A DNA stretch of 18,978 nucleotides from Thermodesulfovibrionales bacterium (GTDB lineage Bacteria > Nitrospirota > Thermodesulfovibrionia > Thermodesulfovibrionales > UBA1546). Location: the NCBI GenBank assembly GCA_030018605.1, contig JASEHP010000013.1:1-18978 (forward strand), given 5' to 3'. How positions within the stretch are numbered: position 1 is the first letter of the stretch; each line of letters opens with the position of its first letter. Shown one piece after another: positions 1-5,427 of this stretch. Both the position numbers and the translations under genes were made by a program. A model generated the notes under the pieces. It saw nothing but the letters and a program-made list of their open reading frames with translations. It was not told where the DNA came from and ran no database searches.

Positions 1-424
1 GCAGAGGTGCTGGGCGCACAAAATGAGAAATGTAGCCAACTATCTTAAGAAGAAACACCGTGACCAATGCATAAAAGAAGCAAGAACGATATACAGAGCC
101 AACAATAGGAAAGAGGCTGAGAGGGCATACAATAAATGGGCAAAGAGATGGCATCTCGTAGCTCCGAAGGCAGTCAGGTGCATAGAGAAAGATTTAGAGG
201 AACTTCTAAACTTCTATTATTGTCCTAAAAGGATATGGATAAAGCTGAGAACTACGAATGTAATAGAGAGGGCATTCAGGGAGGTGAGGAGAAGGACCAG
301 GCCCATGAGCTGCTTTAACAATGTCCAGAGTATCGAAAGAATTGTTTATGCAGTGCTGAGTCATTTAAATGAACAATGGGGAAAGAAGCTCTTAAAGGAA
401 TTTACACAAAATGATTGACACTAC
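1..424 (+). mobile_element. Right end of an IS256-family insertion sequence
   Basis: The transposase frame ends at 418 and the sequence TTTACACAAAATGATTGACA (401-420) has the look of an IS256-family right terminal repeat overlapping the stop codon. The element therefore probably ends within a few bases of 424. The left end and the target duplication are outside the window, so the boundary is an estimate. The element sits directly upstream of a gene that lacks a recognisable start, consistent with insertion into that gene. Confidence 0.6.
2..418 (+). CDS. IS256-family (mutator-type) transposase, C-terminal part
   Basis: This is the C-terminal portion of a DDE transposase of the IS256/mutator family, which catalyses cut-and-paste movement of its element. 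The reading frame is open from base 2 and begins QRCWAHKMRNV, a stretch typical of the family just ahead of its C-terminal helical region, so the gene continues beyond the left edge. The first ATG at 23 is internal and not the true start. The signature TNVIERAFREVRRRTRPM is present near the end, followed by the usual IERIVYAVL helix. The catalytic Asp residues and probably the final Glu context lie partly outside the window, so activity cannot be judged. The stop at 416-418 lies within the probable terminal repeat of the element. No related gene follows; the next open stretch belongs to a different gene. Family assignment is firm; the exact IS is not identified. Confidence 0.9.
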   Translation, partial: QRCWAHKMRNVANYLKKKHRDQCIKEARTIYRANNRKEAERAYNKWAKRWHLVAPKAVRCIEKDLEELLNFYYCPKRIWIKLRTTNVIERAFREVRRRTRPMSCFNNVQSIERIVYAVLSHLNEQWGKKLLKEFTQND

Positions 425-430
425 CCCTCT

Positions 431-787
431 GTGATACTTAAAGAAGGAGTTAATCCGAAGCCGATTCATATCAGCAATTACAAAGGCGCTCAGGTTATCG
501 CTCTTTCTTTAAAAAATCTCCATCATGCGAAAGATATAGAAGTGAGAATGGATGGAGCAGCTATTCAGATCTGGTATCCCCCGGTAGTAAAGATGCCCTT
601 CAGCAAATGGATGGAGGTTGACGGAGGGAAATTCAAAGGAGTCGCCTTCGGCAAAAGGCTGCCTTTATACCTGAGCATAAACGGACAGGGGGAATGCAAA
701 GAACTGGAGATTATTGATTCTGCAAACAGCTCTGTTATTCAGACTGTGCATGTCATGAGGGGAGGCGCTGATGCAGGACATCATTAA
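431..787 (+). pseudogene. 5'-truncated gene of unknown function, cut by the IS element
   Basis: I do not recognise this protein. The frame is open from immediately after the transposase stop (419) and encodes about 118 residues from a GTG at 431. There is no Shine-Dalgarno before that GTG and no signal peptide, so the visible part is probably the C-terminal domain of a longer protein whose start was removed by the IS element. The sequence alternates short hydrophobic stretches and turns (HISNYKGAQVIALSLKNL, IQIWYPPVVKMPFSKWM, LPLYLSING), suggesting a beta-sandwich-like periplasmic domain; this is inference. It ends in a His-containing tail (GGADAGHH). The stop at 785-787 overlaps the start of the next gene at 771, so it was translationally coupled to the NapH-like gene and is likely part of the same pathway. 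It could still be a complete small protein with a weak GTG start. Confidence 0.5.
758..765 (+). promoter_or_regulatory. Strong Shine-Dalgarno of the NapH-like gene
   Basis: AGGGGAGG lies five bases before ATG 771. It marks that ATG as the original start of the iron-sulfur protein gene, although the frame from 771 breaks after about ten codons (see the next gene). Confidence 0.7.
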
Positions 788-813
788 GAGAAATAAAAAG
801 GGTTGTCTTTATT

Positions 814-1425
814 GTGCTCGGAATGCTGATATTCCTTCCGCCGTTTAGCGCAATCCCCAAGACAGCAGGAGAGGTGAATATGTGTGGGGCAGTCTGTCCG
901 AGGATGTTTTTTATCTTTTCTCCAAAAGGGGTATGGAGCGGATTCGTCAACAATATCTCCTCCATGTGGTTCGGTGTGGCTCTCGTAAGCTCAATATTAG
1001 TGGTTACTATTTTTTTCGGAAGGCTGTGGTGCAGCCATCTATGTCCTGTAGGCGGAGCGTCGGAACTGGGCAGTAAAGGAATCCCTGATAAATTGAAGAT
1101 TAATTTTTCGTTTATGAATGCGCCTGCGTTTAGATACGGCTATCTGTTTGTTTATATCGCGGGAGCAGTTATAGGAATCGGGAGCATAGCTTGCAAACTC
1201 TGCAACTTCAGGGTGATACCGTTTTGGGCAGGGGCGCCTTTTGTGCCTGCATATCAGACCTATCTCCTGACATCTATGGGCATTGCGGGACTCCTTACGG
1301 TCGGACTGACAGGTTTTTTTGCAAAGGGAGGAAGAGGCTATTGCAATCTCCTGTGCCCTGTGGGCGCATTGGACAGTGTTGCAAATTATCTGGGCTCAAG
1401 ACTCGGTTTCACAAAAAAAAATTAA
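814..1425 (+). CDS. NapH/MauN-type iron-sulfur membrane protein, main body (frame-broken at both ends)
   Basis: This is a multi-pass membrane protein of the NapH/MauN/FtrD-like polyferredoxin group, which passes electrons across or along the cytoplasmic membrane. Visible are hydrophobic segments and the paired Cys motifs CGAVCPR, CSHLCPVGG, CKLCN and CNLLCPVGALD. CxxxCP repeats are the hallmark of the family. The natural start is probably ATG 771, with a strong ribosome site, reading MQDIIKR. From 771 the frame enters the body only if one A is removed from the A-run at 795-799, giving MQDIIKRNKRVVFIVLG. At the other end the frame stops at 1423-1425 right after a nine-A run, and the ferredoxin domain normally fused here continues one frame over. 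The intact gene would span 771-1603. GTG 814 is the earliest start in this frame after the break and has no good ribosome site. The gene may be decaying, may use slippage, or may carry homopolymer sequence errors. Confidence 0.75.
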   Translation: MLGMLIFLPPFSAIPKTAGEVNMCGAVCPRMFFIFSPKGVWSGFVNNISSMWFGVALVSSILVVTIFFGRLWCSHLCPVGGASELGSKGIPDKLKINFSFMNAPAFRYGYLFVYIAGAVIGIGSIACKLCNFRVIPFWAGAPFVPAYQTYLLTSMGIAGLLTVGLTGFFAKGGRGYCNLLCPVGALDSVANYLGSRLGFTKKN

Positions 1426-1432
1426 AACAGAT

Positions 1433-1603
1433 ATGTCACGATGCAGCGGCTGCGGCGGGTGTGTAAGCTCATGCATGGTCTGGGCTATAGAAATGGATGA
1501 AAATAAGAAGGCAAAAAGGAACGACCTCTCATGCATGTCATGCAGGGAGTGCGAAAAGGTCTGTCCGGAAGGAGCAATAAATTATGGAAAAGTTAAAGGA
1601 TAA
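1433..1603 (+). CDS. 2x[4Fe-4S] ferredoxin domain, probable C-terminus of the NapH-like protein
   Basis: This stretch encodes 56 residues with two classical 4Fe-4S motifs, CSGCGGCVSSC and CMSCRECEKVCP, forming a bacterial-type ferredoxin domain. It is an electron carrier on the cytoplasmic side when attached to NapH-like proteins. It lies one frame away from the preceding membrane protein; dropping one A from the nine-A run at about 1412-1420 would fuse the two in the usual family order (membrane body, then ferredoxin). ATG 1433 is the first possible independent start, but the sequence before it (TTAAAACAGAT) is not a ribosome site. Its last codons overlap the next small gene, which starts at 1584. 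The usual Pro after the fourth Cys of the first cluster is replaced by Met, which is tolerated in the family. I judge it a broken-off domain rather than a separate gene, with slippage as an alternative. Confidence 0.7.
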   Translation: MSRCSGCGGCVSSCMVWAIEMDENKKAKRNDLSCMSCRECEKVCPEGAINYGKVKG

Positions 1604-1799
1604 ATTAATCTATTCGGCATTCGGAGGGATAGGCAGCGCAGCCGGGCTTATATCTCTTTCGAGATGTTCGGCTAATGCCTGCGCATCTTGTTTCGGATGC
1701 GCGGGCATCGGCGCAGGGATTTTGCTGGCTGCGCTGTTTAATAAATTCAGGAAGAACAAACAGGAGGATATTAATGGAATGGCTTCACGGAACTGTTGA
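1584..1799 (+). CDS. Small Cys-rich membrane protein, unknown function
   Basis: I do not recognise a named family. The 71-residue protein has a Gly/Ala/Ile-rich hydrophobic stretch (about residues 8-26), a cysteine cluster C28-x4-C33-x2-C36-x2-C39, a second hydrophobic stretch (40-52), then a basic tail (NKFRKNK). The spacing resembles a metal or iron-sulfur ligand set held between two membrane segments. The start at ATG 1584 is supported by AAGGAG nine bases upstream, and the gene overlaps the ferredoxin end by 20 bases. Its own end overlaps the exbB start (1774) by 26 bases, so it is embedded in the operon and probably coupled to both neighbours. Sitting between an iron-sulfur membrane protein and ExbB, it may be an accessory redox or metal-binding subunit; that role is inference. 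Confidence 0.7.
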   Translation: MEKLKDKLIYSAFGGIGSAAGLISLSRCSANACASCFGCAGIGAGILLAALFNKFRKNKQEDINGMASRNC

Positions 1800-2208
1800 T
1801 TATGGGGTGATAGGATTTTTGATAATTCTGAGTGTTATAGCTATTGCTATAGCTGTAGAGCGCCGTCTCGTATATAAAAATATAAGAATTGAAGATTTCT
1901 CTGATAAAAAAGAACTTGAGCTTGCGCTGACAAAGAAACTGCACATCATCGCAACCATAGGCAGCAATGCTCCTTATATCGGACTGCTTGGAACTGTTTT
2001 AGGCATCATACTCACATTCTACACAATGGGTAAGGAAGGGTTTATGGATACAGGCAAGATTATGGCAGGTCTTGCCCTTGCATTGAAGGCGACTGCTGTG
2101 GGGCTGCTTGTGGCAATACCTGCTGTCACTATTTATAATTTCCTCCTGCGGAGGGTCAAGGAACTTGTTATGGAATGGGAGATTAAAAATGGAAGAGAAA
2201 GAGTTTGA
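1774..2208 (+). CDS. exbB: ExbB/TolQ/MotA-family proton channel subunit
   Basis: This is the proton-channel subunit of a TonB-energising complex in the cytoplasmic membrane; with ExbD it uses the proton gradient to drive TonB. The 144-residue protein has an N-terminal membrane segment (about residues 11-30), a short cytoplasmic stretch, then the family core IGSNAPYIGLLGTVLGIILTF and a last membrane pair including MAGLALALKATAVGLLVAIPA. These are the conserved MotA/TolQ/ExbB sequences. The length fits the short ExbB type, which lacks the long N-terminus of the E. coli protein. An in-frame ATG at 1675 exists, but ATG 1774 is preferred because CAGGAGGA lies just upstream and the protein then starts directly before the first membrane segment. 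The stop overlaps the exbD start at 2189. A general ExbB/TolQ role is firm; the transported substrate is unknown. Confidence 0.92.
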   Translation: MEWLHGTVDYGVIGFLIILSVIAIAIAVERRLVYKNIRIEDFSDKKELELALTKKLHIIATIGSNAPYIGLLGTVLGIILTFYTMGKEGFMDTGKIMAGLALALKATAVGLLVAIPAVTIYNFLLRRVKELVMEWEIKNGRERV

Positions 2209-2641
2209 TTACATGAATGTCATTCCCCTCGTGGATGTGATGCTCGTGCTTCTTACCATCGTGCTGACAACATCCACATTCATAGCAGCGGGGGTAATTC
2301 CAGTAGAGCTTCCAAAGGCGTCAAAGAGCCAGCAGGAGACACTAAAGACACAGACAATAGAGATAGACAGGAATGGCAACTTATACCTGAATTCAAGACC
2401 TATTTCGCTTGAAGGTCTGAAGACAGGTTGTACCTGCTCCATGAGCGGGCATAAGCACGGCGGAAATGACATGCATGGATCAAGGCATGATAAGAATTGT
2501 CTCTGTTCTCTTAATAGAGATAATCCAATCCTCATCAGGTCTGATAGGGATATCGCCCTTCAGGTGTTCGTAAATGTGCTTGATGTTGTAAAAAATTCTG
2601 GATTTAAAAGGGTAAGCCTCCAGACAGAAGAGAGGAAATAG
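2189..2641 (+). CDS. exbD: ExbD/TolR-family protein with an unusual Cys/His-rich insert
   Basis: ExbD partners ExbB and TonB; it has one membrane helix with the proton-carrying Asp and a periplasmic domain. Here residues 9-35 (MNVIPLVDVMLVLLTIVLTT) form the helix, with D16 as the conserved Asp in PLVDVMLVLL. The periplasmic part keeps the usual features: VELPKA, the IEIDRNGNLYLN strand, and the IRSDRD motif at 116-121. Between SLEGLK and the NPILIRSD strand, where ordinary ExbD proteins have a helix of charged residues, there is a stretch holding C81, C83, H88, H90, H96, H100, C104 and C106. That looks like a metal-binding loop and is not a normal ExbD feature. The start at 2189 overlaps exbB by 20 bases; an in-frame start at 2108 would lie inside exbB and is rejected. 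The tonB gene begins directly after the stop. Confidence 0.92.
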   Translation: MEEKEFDYMNVIPLVDVMLVLLTIVLTTSTFIAAGVIPVELPKASKSQQETLKTQTIEIDRNGNLYLNSRPISLEGLKTGCTCSMSGHKHGGNDMHGSRHDKNCLCSLNRDNPILIRSDRDIALQVFVNVLDVVKNSGFKRVSLQTEERK

Positions 2642-3367
2642 ATGAATTATCAGCAAAGGGGAATAAGATTCTCGGTTATTATCCATGCGGCTGTCTTTGG
2701 TATAATTATCGGCGTGAGCACATCAACCGTTCCTGTGAGCAAGCCGATTGTGATTGACTTTAATATTGAAGACACCGTACAGGCAGAAAATGTTCCCCAA
2801 AAAACAGACTCTAAGCCGGCTCCGCCCCAGTCAAAGAAACAAAATATAAAGACCGCGGAGCAGAAACAGCCTGCAAAAAGCATAGAGCCAACTCCATCTC
2901 CTATGATTGACAAATGGACTGAAAGTCCAACAGCCGTTCCTGTTGCGCCTCCTAAGACTGCGGATGCGCCTCCACAGGTCAGTGAAAAGGCATCAACAAC
3001 AGCAACGGCAAATCAGAAGGCAGTATCTTCACCAAAAGAGAGAAGCTCCGATTCTGCTGCCGATAAAAATTCAAAAGAAGAAGCAAAGAAGAGATACCTG
3101 AAAGAGCACTTTACATACATCAGGGACATAATTATGAAGAATCTCTCATATCCGCACATGGCGAGAAAGATGGGATGGTCGGGAAAGGTTCTCGTTTCAT
3201 TTGTCGTTTTCGAGACAGGCACTGCAGAAGATATAAGGGTAGTGGAGAGCTCCGGCTTTGCAGCGCTGGATAGAAATGTAGTAGAGACGATTAAAAGGGT
3301 CTGTCCGTTTCCAAAGCCTCCGGTGAAGGCAGAACTGACAATACCTGTAGTCTATAAACTAAATTAA
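2642..3367 (+). CDS. tonB: TonB-family energy transducer
   Basis: TonB links the cytoplasmic-membrane ExbB-ExbD motor to outer-membrane receptors. The 241-residue protein has a short cytoplasmic N-terminus, a membrane anchor at about residues 10-28 (FSVIIHAAVFGIIIGVSTST), and a long Pro/Ala/Lys/Gln-rich periplasmic spacer (about 45-150). A C-terminal TonB domain (about 160-241) carries the familiar YPHMARKMGWSGKVLVSFVV and FPKPPVK segments, and the chain ends in an IPVVYKL strand. The start codon follows the exbD stop with no gap, and AGAGAGGAAATAG supplies the ribosome site. The stop abuts the next start, so exbB, exbD, tonB and the lipoprotein gene are one transcription unit. No outer-membrane receptor is present in the window, so the cargo is not known; the Cys-rich neighbours suggest a metal. 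Confidence 0.92.
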   Translation: MNYQQRGIRFSVIIHAAVFGIIIGVSTSTVPVSKPIVIDFNIEDTVQAENVPQKTDSKPAPPQSKKQNIKTAEQKQPAKSIEPTPSPMIDKWTESPTAVPVAPPKTADAPPQVSEKASTTATANQKAVSSPKERSSDSAADKNSKEEAKKRYLKEHFTYIRDIIMKNLSYPHMARKMGWSGKVLVSFVVFETGTAEDIRVVESSGFAALDRNVVETIKRVCPFPKPPVKAELTIPVVYKLN

Positions 3368-3799
3368 ATGAAACGAATATCACATATCATATTTCTTGTT
3401 GTTTTATTCCTTGCATCATGCTCAAGACAGCCTGTTTATCCTGAACCTGAACGGACGGGCTCTGATGTTGTGATTAATATCAGCTCCCTTAAACCGGCCG
3501 TGCCCGAATTTTTCACTTATCATTACAACAAGAGCAAAAATATAAATTTCTTTGTGATAAACATTGATGGAAAAATTTTCTCGTTCTTTGATGCATGTGA
3601 ACGGTGTTATCCCAAAAAACTCGGCTACAGATTTGACAACGCGAGTGTTGTCTGCAGGGCATGCGATATAAGGTTCCCTGTATCAGAAGTAGAGAAAGGA
3701 ATCGGCAGTTGTGCGCCCATTAAACTTGAAGGCTATGTTAAGGATGGAAAATACCTTATCCCTGTTTCAAATATTGAAAACAAAGCGGATAAATTTTAG
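3368..3799 (+). CDS. DUF2318-like Cys-rich lipoprotein
   Basis: This looks like a secreted lipoprotein carrying a DUF2318-type domain, known from ferrous-iron transport loci near P19/Ftr1-type permeases; it is thought to bind an iron-sulfur cluster or metal. The N-terminus has a basic start, a hydrophobic stretch and a lipobox LASC, with C18 as the lipidated residue. The domain keeps the ligand pattern DACERCYPKKLGY (C77, C80), VVCRACDIRFP (C96, C99) and GSCAPI (C115). The length of 143 residues is that of the domain plus anchor, without the extra membrane segments seen in some relatives. The start abuts the tonB stop. It ends 11 bases from the convergent rlmD-type gene and no terminator is visible in that gap. 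The family call is fairly firm, though made from motif memory rather than a search; the role in metal handling is inferred from relatives and context. Confidence 0.75.
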   Translation: MKRISHIIFLVVLFLASCSRQPVYPEPERTGSDVVINISSLKPAVPEFFTYHYNKSKNINFFVINIDGKIFSFFDACERCYPKKLGYRFDNASVVCRACDIRFPVSEVEKGIGSCAPIKLEGYVKDGKYLIPVSNIENKADKF

Positions 3800-3810
3800 G
3801 CATACATTTC

Positions 3811-5031
3811 CTATCTTAAACTCATAAACGCCAGCGCCTCGACATGATATGTATTGGGGAAGAAATCTATCATGCGGAGGGAATCGAGATTATATTTTTC
3901 GCTCAACCTCTTTAAATCCCTCGCGAGAGTCGCGGGATTGCAGGAGATGTAAACAATCTTTTTCGGCGAAAGGTCAATGACTTTTTTCATAACATCACCT
4001 GTCAGTCCAGGCCTCGGAGGGTCAAGAATTATGACGTCGAATTTTTCGTGGCCCCTGAATTTTTCGGCAGACGACTTTATGAACTTGCAATTTTTTATGT
4101 TGTTTAATTTTGCATTCCTCTGCCCGTCTTCTATCGCATAGGAGTTCTCTTCAACAGCGGCAACAGTGGATGCATACAGCGCAAGGGGCAGGGAAAAATT
4201 TCCGGCTCCTGCATATAAATCGAGAACCTTCAAGCATTCAAGAGGCTGAAGTTCATTCACTATCAATTCAACAACCTTTCTGTTAAGATCCCAGTGAGCC
4301 TGAAAAAAACTCCACGGCGTGACTGTATATTGAAGGCCGTTAAGGTCAAGCCTTATGTAATCCCTGCCTGTTGACCCTCCGGTCTCAAATGCGATGCCTG
4401 AAAAACCCGCGCCGTTTATTATTCCCTCAATATTCTCGGGCGCGAGTTTTGACTTAATCAATGCATTTACGGCATCTCCACAAGAGATATGTATCTCCTT
4501 GATCCCTGATAATTTTCTGTTATTCAGCTCCCTCACAATGCGGTTAATCTCCTTTATCATCAGCGGACATTCCTCTATGGGTACAACTTCCCGTGTTCCC
4601 TCTTTATAAAACCCTATCTCTCCTTTCTGTGAAACCTTGAACTGCCCCCTGTAACGATAGTTGTAATCCCTGTCCGTGAGAGCCGGGGACAGCTGCGCTT
4701 CCATTTTGCCTATTCTCCTGACAGAATCAAGCAGTATCTCCTCTTTCATGGAAACCTGCCTTTCGTAAGATATGAATTGAAAATGGCATCCCCCGCATGC
4801 GCCGAATACTGAACATGGAGGATTTATCCTGTAAGGAGAGGTCTCAATAACATTTGTAACCGCGCCGATGGAGTAATCTCTTTTCTTTTTGCTGATAGAA
4901 ATCTCAACAATCTCATCCGGAATAGCCCCTTTTATAAAAACTACTCCGCCCGGTTGCGAGTCGAAGCGACTGTCACGCGCAATGGCATAACCGCCATAGA
5001 CCGGGGCTTGTGCCTTTATTATCAGTGACAT
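3811..5031 (-). CDS. rlmD: 23S rRNA (uracil-C5)-methyltransferase, RlmD/RumA family
   Basis: This enzyme transfers a methyl group from S-adenosylmethionine to C5 of a uridine, most likely U1939 of 23S rRNA. The 406-residue protein has an N-terminal TRAM-like domain (about 1-60) and the iron-sulfur ligands C73, C79, C82 and C155 (SVFGACGGCHFQ and EECPLM). The methyltransferase core has DLYAGAGNFSLPLA (271-284), the LDPPRPGL motif (336-343), catalytic C364 in YISCNPATLARDL, and the general base E398 in FPNTYHVEALAFM. All catalytic residues are present. RlmD cannot be told from RlmC or RlmCD by sequence reading alone. The start overlaps the response-regulator stop by one base (TAATG), so it is translated from the same message as the kinase pair, although no functional link is evident. 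It converges on the TonB cluster. Confidence 0.9.
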   Translation of the reverse strand: MSLIIKAQAPVYGGYAIARDSRFDSQPGGVVFIKGAIPDEIVEISISKKKRDYSIGAVTNVIETSPYRINPPCSVFGACGGCHFQFISYERQVSMKEEILLDSVRRIGKMEAQLSPALTDRDYNYRYRGQFKVSQKGEIGFYKEGTREVVPIEECPLMIKEINRIVRELNNRKLSGIKEIHISCGDAVNALIKSKLAPENIEGIINGAGFSGIAFETGGSTGRDYIRLDLNGLQYTVTPWSFFQAHWDLNRKVVELIVNELQPLECLKVLDLYAGAGNFSLPLALYASTVAAVEENSYAIEDGQRNAKLNNIKNCKFIKSSAEKFRGHEKFDVIILDPPRPGLTGDVMKKVIDLSPKKIVYISCNPATLARDLKRLSEKYNLDSLRMIDFFPNTYHVEALAFMSLR

Positions 5032-5384
5032 TATTGCTTTGCCAGAAGCGTTTTTATTGTCTTTTTCATCTCGTCAAGGTCTGCTGATTTGACGATATAC
5101 GCCTCCGAAGCCCAGACAGCAAAATCGTCTCTGTAGTCGTACGCCGTAGACATTATTATAGGAAGCCTTGGTTTCTTTTCTTTCATCTGCCTGAGAAGCT
5201 TTATGCCGTCCACATCAGGCATCAATATATCAAGCGTAACAAGATCCGGGTCTTCCTGAACGAATAGCTCCATTGCCTTGACGCCGCTGCCTGCCACAAT
5301 AACCTCGTACCCCTCTTCTTCCAGCTCTTCCTTGTAAAGCTTCTGAATATGAAGGTCGTCATCCACCACCAGTATTTTCTTCAT
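5031..5384 (-). CDS. Single-domain (CheY-like) response regulator
   Basis: This is a stand-alone receiver domain of 117 residues that accepts a phosphate from a histidine kinase. It has the acidic pocket (D8-D10 in VVDDD), the phospho-acceptor D52 in TLDILMPDVDG, the Thr/Ser switch (MSTAY, S79/T80) and the conserved Lys K99 in IVKSAD. There is no DNA-binding or enzymatic output domain, so it acts by protein contact or as a phosphorelay intermediate. The start at ATG 5384 is chosen because CAAGGAGGGC lies just upstream and the protein begins with MKKILVVDDD; a longer frame to 5480 would run into the kinase gene. The kinase gene ends 43 bases upstream, so the two are very likely partners. Confidence 0.93.
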   Translation of the reverse strand: MKKILVVDDDLHIQKLYKEELEEEGYEVIVAGSGVKAMELFVQEDPDLVTLDILMPDVDGIKLLRQMKEKKPRLPIIMSTAYDYRDDFAVWASEAYIVKSADLDEMKKTIKTLLAKQ

Positions 5385-5427
5385 ATGCCCTCCTTGCCAA
5401 GATTGTACTCCCTTGAAAATAAAATTT

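Noticed and set aside
431..787. Assigning the truncated gene to a named metal-binding family because of its His-rich end
   Set aside because: Only two His at the terminus and no motif I can match; the family is left open.
753..965. 70-codon - strand frame over the start of the NapH-like gene
   Set aside because: No ribosome site or family features; the Cys motifs are on the + strand.
1675..1773. Upstream in-frame start for ExbB
   Set aside because: It would add residues inside the small Cys-rich gene ahead of the first membrane segment; ATG 1774 has a strong ribosome site.
2108..2188. Upstream in-frame start for ExbD
   Set aside because: It would overlap the last 27 codons of exbB and add a non-ExbD Cys-containing leader; ATG 2189 matches the usual ExbD start.
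2642..3367. Reading TonB as a TolA-like protein
   Set aside because: The C-terminal YPHMARKMGWSGKV and FPKPP motifs are TonB-type, and there is no tolB or pal gene nearby.
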